Shown here piece after piece: positions 5,712-10,987 of a DNA stretch of 10,987 nt; within the stretch, counting starts at the first letter, position 1; each line of letters begins with the position of its first letter. This DNA comes from Candidatus Krumholzibacteriia bacterium. GTDB taxonomy: Bacteria > Krumholzibacteriota > Krumholzibacteriia > LZORAL124-64-63. Made by a program: the position numbers and the translations under genes. The notes below the pieces were generated by a model. It saw nothing but the letters and a program-made list of their open reading frames with translations, ran no database searches and was not told where the DNA came from. Location: positions 1 through 10,987 of the forward strand of contig JAOZJV010000064.1 in assembly GCA_029935695.1 (NCBI GenBank), given 5' to 3'.

Positions 5712-6314
5712 CTATTTCTTCTTCACTCCCTCAATCTCCAGGTAGATCTTAACCTCATTACCAATCATCAGGCCGCCGCCTTCCATGACCTTGCCATAGC
5801 TGAGGCCCCAGTCTTTGCGGTTGATTTTTCCTTCAGCCGAAAATCCGGCCCGCTCAGCACCCCAGGGATCGGTGACGGCTCCGTTGAATTCCACTTCCAG
5901 GGTGACGGGCAGGGTGACGCCGTGCATGGTCAAATTGCCCATCAATTCGAATTCGTCGTCATCATCGTCCATTTTCACACCGGTGGATTTGAACACCATT
6001 TTTGGAAACTTCTTAACATCGAAAAAGTCCTCATCCTGCAGATGCTTGTCCCGGTCTTCGTCCCCGGTGTCCACGGATTTCATATCGATGGAAACTTCCG
6101 CGCTCCATTGATCGGGCTGGTCGGCAGTGAAGTCGAAAGTGCCGGTGAAAGATGAAAATGAGCCTTGGACATTGCTGATGGCCAGGTGTTTGATTTTGAA
6201 ACCCACAGAGCTGTGGCTGGTGTCGATTGTGTAGGCGGTGGCCAAAACGGTCTGAGCTGAAAACAGGAAGACCGTGGTCATAAGAAGCAGGGCAGTATTT
6301 CTGATTGATTGCAT
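5712..6314 (-). CDS. Exported YceI-family lipocalin-fold protein
   Basis: A 200-residue YceI-family protein. These fold as a lipocalin-like beta barrel that binds isoprenoid or other amphiphilic ligands in the periplasm; the physiological role is usually unknown. The start at 6314 is chosen because CGGGAG lies just upstream and a signal peptide follows (RNTALLLMTTVFLFSAQTVLA, cleaved near residue 25). The open frame extends 18 codons further upstream but without a signal. Family hallmarks are YTIDTSHSSVGFKIKHL (28-44), VQGSFSSFTGTFDF, VDIDMKS-like VSIDMKSVDTGDEDRDKHL, FFDVKKFPKMVFKST, LTMHGVTLPVTLEV, INRKDWGLSY and IGNEVKIYLEIEG. An acidic loop, MDDDDDEFE (115-123), is unusual and could bind cations. 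It is 108 nt downstream of the Fe-S protein gene with no clear terminator, so co-transcription is possible but not shown. Confidence 0.92.
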   Translation of the reverse strand: MQSIRNTALLLMTTVFLFSAQTVLATAYTIDTSHSSVGFKIKHLAISNVQGSFSSFTGTFDFTADQPDQWSAEVSIDMKSVDTGDEDRDKHLQDEDFFDVKKFPKMVFKSTGVKMDDDDDEFELMGNLTMHGVTLPVTLEVEFNGAVTDPWGAERAGFSAEGKINRKDWGLSYGKVMEGGGLMIGNEVKIYLEIEGVKKK

Positions 6315-6422
6315 AATTTCTCCCGGTTTGTTTGGTATGGTGCAAGGCACCCAACAATACCGGAACAATATAATCCTGTTTCAATAATCCGCCTGGCCCG
6401 TGCAAAAACCATCAAAACAACT

Positions 6423-7703
6423 TCAGTTACTTTTTCCCTTAAAAATCGCCGCTAAAAACCGTGACTTCATCTGCTCACTGGCCATCATCCGGTGCACAGG
6501 CCCCAACCCCATGATCGCCCCCAGCAAAGCAGCCAAAGCCCGATGACTCGCCATCACCTGATTATCGAAAATCAGGTTCTGCAACTTGCCCCGTTCAATG
6601 GCCATCAACACATAACGCTGGGCATTGTCCACGGGAGTAATGACCCGGGCCGCGCGAGTTTTCAAACTCATGCTGTCCTGATTGCAGGCCCGGACGCACA
6701 CTCCGCACCCCAGGCAAACATCTGCATCAAGTCTGGCAACCTTCAGTTTGGGCTGAAGAGAATTATTGGCTGATACCAAAGCCAAGGCCTCCACCGGACA
6801 GGCAGTGACACATCGCCCGCAACCATTGCAGGTTTCATCCTTAATTTCGGGCAGAAAATTACTGGTGTGAACAGGCTGCAAATGCGCAAATTGCCGGGAG
6901 GCAATCATGGCCTCACAACAACAACCGCAGCAATTGCAAATGAAACTCACCTTTTCCTGGACGTTCTCACCAAACTGCACCAGGCCGTATTCGTAGGCTT
7001 TGGTGAGCAGATCCATGCCTTCGCTCTTGTCGATGGCCCGGGCATATTCATGCTTGGCCAGAGACTCGGCGCAGCCGTTGAAGGTCATGCAAACATCCAT
7101 GGGCGCGTCGCAGGCTTTGCCCAGATGCTGCTTTTTGTGGCGGCAATAACACATGCCCACCCCGATATGACTGGCCGTGTTGATGACTTCACTGGCTCGT
7201 TCAAAATCCAGCACATGAGCGGCATTCTCGTTGGACAGAACCGGTTCCTGAACAAAGACGCGCCCCAGCTGGGTTTCACCTTCAGTGAACAGTGCTTTGA
7301 CAAAATCTTCTTCCACATTCAAGTATTCGTAAAAAAGCTGACTGAGGGCCTTTTGATCAATATCTCCCCGGGTTCTCATGAGAGAGAATTCAAAAAAGCC
7401 GGCCATGGGAGGCGGCAGGGAATAAACAGACCGACCTCTCCTCTGCACATCCACCAGCAAAGCGCGGCTGGCCAGCTCGTCGAGAATATTTCTGGATTCG
7501 GTGAGAGGCAATTTCCAGGCGCGGGCAGCAACTTCAGCAGTGAAAGGCTTGATGGGTAGCTGCGCCAGCAGGCCAGCTTCTTTTTCATTCATGAGGATGG
7601 CCAGAATGCGGTTCAGCAGAGCGGAAGGCGGCGCACCCTGAGGTGCTTTGTTCAAGCGTGTGACCAGCTGGTCATAACCTTTTTTGACGGTGCGGTGAGC
7701 CAT
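6423..7703 (-). CDS. Winged-helix / multi-cluster 4Fe-4S protein of unknown function
   Basis: A 426-residue cytoplasmic protein. Start at 7703 with AGGAGG only 2 nt upstream, which is tight. N-terminal residues about 30-100 look like a winged helix (ILAILMNEKEAGLLAQLP, FTAEVAARAW, SRNILDELASRALLVD), possibly for DNA or protein binding. The middle has MCYCRHKKQHLGKAC and MDVCMTFNGCAESL (Cys185, 187, 198, 205, 211). Then comes FICNCCGCCCEAM (six Cys between 256 and 263), and then two classical 4Fe-4S sites: CNGCGRCVTACP (292-303) and CLGCGVCVRACN (330-341). In total 19 Cys lie in these motifs, enough for two ferredoxin-type clusters plus one or two unusual ones. The same architecture occurs in uncharacterised '4Fe-4S dicluster' proteins of anaerobes, as I recall. 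Residues 390-426 are hydrophobic/basic and may be membrane-associated. It is downstream of the GPP34-family gene by 33 nt, most likely in one operon. An electron-transfer or redox-sensing role is inferred. Confidence 0.82.
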   Translation of the reverse strand: MAHRTVKKGYDQLVTRLNKAPQGAPPSALLNRILAILMNEKEAGLLAQLPIKPFTAEVAARAWKLPLTESRNILDELASRALLVDVQRRGRSVYSLPPPMAGFFEFSLMRTRGDIDQKALSQLFYEYLNVEEDFVKALFTEGETQLGRVFVQEPVLSNENAAHVLDFERASEVINTASHIGVGMCYCRHKKQHLGKACDAPMDVCMTFNGCAESLAKHEYARAIDKSEGMDLLTKAYEYGLVQFGENVQEKVSFICNCCGCCCEAMIASRQFAHLQPVHTSNFLPEIKDETCNGCGRCVTACPVEALALVSANNSLQPKLKVARLDADVCLGCGVCVRACNQDSMSLKTRAARVITPVDNAQRYVLMAIERGKLQNLIFDNQVMASHRALAALLGAIMGLGPVHRMMASEQMKSRFLAAIFKGKSN

Positions 7704-7736
7704 GACCTCCTCATTTCGTTTGAGGTGGTTATTGTA

Positions 7737-8426
7737 TCACGTCGACGATGTAATCACCACCGGCACAATCACCGTCGTCAAAATGATAGCAGCCTGAATT
7801 GCCTCAACCGCCTCTTTGGTAGCCTGCCCCACAACTTCCCCATTGCCCAATTGCTTGATCCGCTCTTTGCGCCCTTTCATTTCCTTCTTGCCAAACAAGC
7901 CGGGCAACATCTGGGTCGCGTTGGTCAAAGCCACCACAATCACCGTGCGGCCCTCAATATCCTCTGAATCCGTAAAAATTGCCTGATGCAAACGCTGACG
8001 CAGTTCTGCTTCGGGGCCCGCAGTTGCTTCCGGAAAAATAGTCCGTTTGAACAACCCCAGGACCTTGTCCTGGCCTTCAGCCAAAACACCCTTGCCCACC
8101 AGACTGCGTGCCGTGCGGTTTTTCAAATCTTTGAGGCTGGCGAATTTCATCACCCAGTCGGCCGCTTTCTTCGGCTTCTTCTCATCCCTGATTTTGAGCA
8201 GACATTCGTCCAGGATGGCGTCACCGGTGAGGGCTGGTGCCAGGATTGTGACCTTCCGGTGCTTGTCCGCGCCGATGGCAATGGCCTTGCGCATCACCAA
8301 TTCGGCCAAAATGGCTCCGCCCATGGCGTTGGCGAACATGCTGCCCATTGCCGTGGTTCCTTTGTCGTCGTCCAGGGCCAAGAGGAGAATTTCTTCGTGA
8401 ATAGGAAGGTTGTTTTGGATGTTCAT
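7737..8426 (-). CDS. GPP34 (GOLPH3/Vps74-like) family protein
   Basis: A 229-residue protein of the GPP34 family, best known from eukaryotic GOLPH3/Vps74, which binds phosphatidylinositol-4-phosphate on Golgi membranes. The role of the bacterial members is largely unknown. The start at 8426 is chosen because AAGGAG lies 6 nt upstream and the product then begins with the family opening LPIHEEILLLALDDDKGT (7-24). Upstream in-frame ATGs at 8492 and 8513 lack a Shine-Dalgarno. Other family features are MGGAILAELVMRKAIAI (35-51), an ILAPALTGDAILDECLLKI block (61-79), WVMKFASLKDLKNRTARSLVGKGVL (91-115) and a GLFKRTIFPEA strand typical of the domain (124-134). A second helical half has LRQRLHQAIF and EGRTVIVVAL. 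The C terminus AAIILTTVIVPVVI (212-225) is hydrophobic and could insert in or touch a membrane. It heads a minus-strand operon with the Fe-S protein and is divergent from the secreted-protein gene at 8575. Confidence 0.85.
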   Translation of the reverse strand: MNIQNNLPIHEEILLLALDDDKGTTAMGSMFANAMGGAILAELVMRKAIAIGADKHRKVTILAPALTGDAILDECLLKIRDEKKPKKAADWVMKFASLKDLKNRTARSLVGKGVLAEGQDKVLGLFKRTIFPEATAGPEAELRQRLHQAIFTDSEDIEGRTVIVVALTNATQMLPGLFGKKEMKGRKERIKQLGNGEVVGQATKEAVEAIQAAIILTTVIVPVVITSST

Positions 8427-8496
8427 TGCCAGCTCCTTGTGGGTGCAGAGGTATTGATGGAAGTGTACCCTCAAAAGTTCTTCTGTATTCATTATT

Positions 8497-8526
8497 TTCA
8501 CTGGAATAACCAAAATATGGTATACT
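8497..8526 (+). promoter_or_regulatory. Extended -10 promoter of the second secreted-protein gene
   Basis: TTCACT (8497-8502, 4 of 6 bases of TTGACA) is followed after 18 nt by TATACT (8521-8526, 5 of 6 of TATAAT). TG one base upstream of the -10 (8518-8519) makes it an extended -10. The predicted start near 8533 gives a leader of about 40 nt. It lies in the 148-nt divergent region shared with the GPP34 gene; no convincing minus-strand promoter was found there. Confidence 0.6.
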
Positions 8527-8574
8527 TAAGAGTAAGAGGATCTCGCCTGGATCGCATGAAATCGGGGGAAAACC

Positions 8575-10104
8575 ATGAAACGCCTGTTCTTTGTTGCCAT
8601 GTGGTTGTGTCTGCTGACCAGCCCCAGCCTGGCCCAATTCGTCACCGACCCCATCACCTACGAAGAAACTGATTGCACCAACCCGGCCCTGGCTGCCTCC
8701 CCCGACGGCCTCACCATGCTGGGTTTTGTCATTTCCGGCGAACCTCTGCTTCAGGATTTTGTGGCCGTGCAGCCGATGATGACCATCAAATCAGATGTAA
8801 TGTATGCCTACAATCCATTGATTCTGGGCACCGGCGGCGCGCCGGTTATCTGCTGGGCCTGGGATGGATTCCATCTGGCCTATGTCAGCGCCGATATGAT
8901 TCTCATTTACCACTCAGACACCGAAGGCAACTGGGACACGGAAAACTTCACCATGCTGGCTCCCAACGGCCCCGTCCGCAGCATTGAAATTCTGGGCACC
9001 ACCTGGGAAGACTCGGGAAATCCGGATGTTTTTCTGGCCGTGCACACCACCGATGGCGGCGGTGGACAGGTCAACAACGTGCAGTTCGCTTCCCGTGATC
9101 AAGGCGGCTGGTCGGCCCTGGAAACCCTGGACCTTGATCCCCAGATGGCCAACCCTCAGCTGGCTTTTTACGTTGGTTCCTACACCCAGGTGCCCCAGCT
9201 CTTTTATCACGGTGGTGACTCCCCCGATGAGAGAGTTTTGAAATCATCCATTCTGGTGCCCAGTTCAGGCTGGAGTGATCCTGCTGTCATTTTTACGGGC
9301 TATGGAATGCCTTCACCCATCCAGAACGAATTTGATGTGGCTGCCGGTTATGGAACCGGCGATATCAACATCCTCGGGTTGGGCGCCCAGCCCACCTGCC
9401 CCTGTGGCACAATCCACCTTCACTCCTATGTTTCAGTGATTGGCGCCTGGCAGGAAAGCAATGTGACGGCCCATTACGCCGACCTCGACTGGCCCATGTC
9501 GCCCAAAGTTGTTTCTGCTTACGAGAGCCTTTATAGCCACGCATTCTGGTACCAGGAATCGGTGGCCGATGACTTCACTCCCTACAACCGCACCCTGGAA
9601 TACCGCACCATCGAAAATGGTGAAATGACCGATGAAGGGGACTTTCTGGACGAACCTGGTCATGGAGGAAATTTTGGCTCCCGGGTGGCCCTGTCCGTGG
9701 ATCATTTTGACAATCCGGTCCTGGCCTGGACCCGAACCGACACTGTCGGCGGCGTGCCCCAACCCGAACAAATCTGGGTGGCCCGTCACTGGGAATCATC
9801 AGCAGTGCCTCCGTCGGATTTGAGCGCAGGTCAGATGAATTTGTCAGCCTGGCCCAATCCCTTTAACCCCCAGGTGAACATTGCTTTTGAGATGGACGAG
9901 ACCCAGGCTGTTCGGCTTGATGTGTTTGATGCCCGTGGCCGGCGGTTGGTAAATCTTCTGGATTGTGTATTGGAGGCTGGACCTGCGGAAATCACCTGGA
10001 ATGCCAAAGATGATTCCGGCCGAAAGCTTCCCAGTGGTGTTTATTTTGTACGTTTGACTTCCGACTATGAAAAAACTGTTCTGAAGCTGGTTCTTGCCGA
10101 ATAA
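8575..10104 (+). CDS. Secreted propeller-like protein with FlgD-like/T9SS-type C-terminal domain
   Basis: A 509-residue exported protein of unknown specific role. The start at 8575 has GGGGGA about 6 nt upstream and is followed by a signal peptide (KRLFFVAMWLCLLTSPSLA, cleaved before QFVTDP). The body (20-420) shows repeated strand pairs such as NPALAASPDGLTMLGFV, APVICWAWDG-FHLAYVS and NPQLAFYVGSYTQVPQLFY. FDNPVLAWTRTDTVGG, near residue 385, is similar. These suggest a sialidase- or propeller-like fold without recognisable catalytic residues. There is a CPCG motif near residue 283. The C terminus (about 423-509) is a FlgD-like Ig/T9SS-type domain: AWPNPFNPQVNIAFEM, LDVFDARGRRLVNLL, ITWNAKDDSGRKLPSGVYF, VRLTSDYEKTVLKLVL. 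The same domain ends the protein at 1192-2925, with different sequence between the shared motifs, so the two are paralogous modules rather than recent duplicates. Surface location is inferred. Confidence 0.85.
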   Translation: MKRLFFVAMWLCLLTSPSLAQFVTDPITYEETDCTNPALAASPDGLTMLGFVISGEPLLQDFVAVQPMMTIKSDVMYAYNPLILGTGGAPVICWAWDGFHLAYVSADMILIYHSDTEGNWDTENFTMLAPNGPVRSIEILGTTWEDSGNPDVFLAVHTTDGGGGQVNNVQFASRDQGGWSALETLDLDPQMANPQLAFYVGSYTQVPQLFYHGGDSPDERVLKSSILVPSSGWSDPAVIFTGYGMPSPIQNEFDVAAGYGTGDINILGLGAQPTCPCGTIHLHSYVSVIGAWQESNVTAHYADLDWPMSPKVVSAYESLYSHAFWYQESVADDFTPYNRTLEYRTIENGEMTDEGDFLDEPGHGGNFGSRVALSVDHFDNPVLAWTRTDTVGGVPQPEQIWVARHWESSAVPPSDLSAGQMNLSAWPNPFNPQVNIAFEMDETQAVRLDVFDARGRRLVNLLDCVLEAGPAEITWNAKDDSGRKLPSGVYFVRLTSDYEKTVLKLVLAE

Positions 10105-10181
10105 ACCTGCATTCTCCCATTGCACCGAATGAGGCCTTTCCATTTGCAAATACATGGTTCTGCCCACCGTTTGATCGTCCT

Positions 10182-10197
10182 TGCCCAAAGATGGGCA
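10182..10197 (+). terminator. Weak terminator-like hairpin
   Basis: TGCCCA and TGGGCA form a 6-bp stem with an AAGA loop, followed by TTCTCTTGT, which is only moderately T-rich. It lies 77 nt after the stop of the secreted-protein gene and 100 nt before the efflux adaptor, so it could separate the two, but the stem is short. Confidence 0.3.
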
Positions 10198-10296
10198 TTC
10201 TCTTGTAAAAACAGCAATTTTGTTGGATCTTCTCATGGAGATCAGCGTATACACGGGAACTTTATTTAAGACTCAACCTAAGGGGTAATTCTCATC

Positions 10297-10987
10297 ATGT
10301 GGTGGCACCGAAACAGACGCCCTCTGCGCGTCCGGTCGTGGATCGTTCTTGTGGCAGCCCTGGGAGCTTTTTCCCTGGTTGGTTGCAGTGATAATTCTGG
10401 TGACGAGATGGCACAAAAAGCCCATCCCGAGAAGAAGAACAAACAATCACAACAGGCTATACCCATTGCAGTTACTACAGCCACCGAAGGGTCAATTGCC
10501 AGCTATTACAGCGCCACGGCAACTCTTGAGGCTGAAAAAGAAGCCCAGGTTCTGGCCCGCATCACCGGGGTCGTAAAAAGCCTTCTGGCGGAAGAAGGCG
10601 ACCTCGTCAGCAAAGGCGACCCGTTGCTGCTCATTGAAAATGACGAATACCGCTTCCGGGTGGAGCAGGCCACCGCCAACACGGTGAATCTGCGCTCCCG
10701 CTACGAGCGTCTGGAACAAATGGTGGCCGAAGAGCTGGCCACCGAAGAAGAAATCCAGGCTTCACGCAGCGATCTGGCCAGCGCCGAAGCCGAAGAAGGG
10801 CTGGCCCGGTTGAGCCTTTCCTACACCACCGTGGTGGCGCCATTTTCCGGACGCATCACCCAGCGGTTGGTCAATGTGGGACACAACGTCACCAACAGCG
10901 AACCTCTGTTTGTCATGGCCGATTTCGATCCTCTGCTGGCCAAGGTCCACGTGCCCAGCCGTGAGTTCAAGCGTCTGCAGAAAGACT
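10297..10987 (+). CDS. RND efflux periplasmic adaptor (membrane fusion) lipoprotein, 3'-truncated by the window end
   Basis: The first 230 residues of a membrane fusion protein that would link an inner-membrane RND pump to an outer-membrane channel. It starts at ATG 10297 with AAGGGG 11 nt upstream, a longish spacing. The N terminus has Arg residues, a hydrophobic run (SWIVLVAALGAFSL) and a lipobox LVGC, so lipidation at Cys30 is expected. A charged linker rich in Lys/Gln (about 39-53) follows. The family core then begins: AIPIAVTTATEGSIASYYSATATLEAEKEA, the biotinyl-lipoyl half motif ITGVVKSLLAEEGDLVSKGDPLLLIE (about 89-114), a short helical hairpin (about 120-170), and the second half YTTVVAPFSGRITQRLVNVGHNV (about 175-197). 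The beta-barrel domain starts at LFVMADFDPLLAKVHVP. The RND pump gene would be expected downstream, outside the window. Substrate cannot be inferred. Confidence 0.9.
   Translation, partial: MWWHRNRRPLRVRSWIVLVAALGAFSLVGCSDNSGDEMAQKAHPEKKNKQSQQAIPIAVTTATEGSIASYYSATATLEAEKEAQVLARITGVVKSLLAEEGDLVSKGDPLLLIENDEYRFRVEQATANTVNLRSRYERLEQMVAEELATEEEIQASRSDLASAEAEEGLARLSLSYTTVVAPFSGRITQRLVNVGHNVTNSEPLFVMADFDPLLAKVHVPSREFKRLQKD

Noticed and set aside
6315..6368. N-terminal extension of the YceI protein to ATG 6368
   Set aside because: The extension lacks a signal-like sequence and an RBS; the internal ATG at 6314 has both a Shine-Dalgarno and an immediate signal peptide.
7986..8672. 228-codon plus-strand frame opposite the GPP34 gene
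   Set aside because: It is antisense to conserved GPP34 motifs and runs through the start of the secreted-protein gene in another frame.
1..10987. CRISPR arrays, tRNA/rRNA genes, insertion sequences
   Set aside because: No regularly spaced repeats, cloverleaf-like segments, transposase motifs or terminal inverted repeats with target duplications were seen.

Overview
The window looks like a chromosomal segment of a Gram-negative bacterium, probably an uncultured lineage related to the FCB group (Krumholzibacteriota/Eisenbacteria/Latescibacteria-like). This rests on two large secreted proteins that end in the FlgD-like/T9SS-type C-terminal domain (a PNPFNP motif, then a PSGxYFxRL motif), a periplasmic RND adaptor lipoprotein, and coding GC near 60%. 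The phylum is an inference; no rRNA or marker gene is present.

Layout. (1) 1-634, plus strand: the 3' end of an Ada-type gene (AraC helix-turn-helix plus O6-alkylguanine-DNA methyltransferase), broken or mis-assembled by a tandem CGCA duplication. (2) 640-1190: a low-GC island holding one complete small minus-strand transcription unit. It has a near-consensus sigma70 promoter, a leader with a hairpin and a possible 12-codon uORF, a strong Shine-Dalgarno, a 47-residue peptide gene and a bidirectional intrinsic terminator. The peptide has a YxxPxL element near its N terminus, as in the leaders of some RiPP precursors, followed by a Gly-rich segment; it is the most interesting item here. (3) 1192-2925: a secreted propeller-like protein with the FlgD-like C-terminal domain, then a strong hairpin and a GT2-TPR glycosyltransferase (3019-4137). 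(4) 8426-4139, minus strand: a four-gene run of GPP34 (GOLPH3/Vps74-like) protein, winged-helix/multi-cluster Fe-S protein, exported YceI-family protein and exported M64 metallopeptidase. The first two genes lie 33 nt apart and are probably one operon; the others are separated by about 100 nt each. The peptidase converges with the glycosyltransferase, with one base between their stop codons. (5) 8575-10104, plus strand: a second secreted FlgD-like-domain protein, divergent from the GPP34 gene. (6) 10297-end: the start of an RND efflux periplasmic adaptor lipoprotein.

Functionally, most of the window concerns the cell envelope and export: two sorted or surface proteins, a secreted protease, a periplasmic lipocalin-fold protein, an efflux adaptor, a glycosyltransferase and a possible membrane-surface protein (GPP34). 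No rRNA, tRNA, CRISPR array or transposase was recognised. The peptide gene has no maturation enzymes in view, so a RiPP role is a hypothesis.
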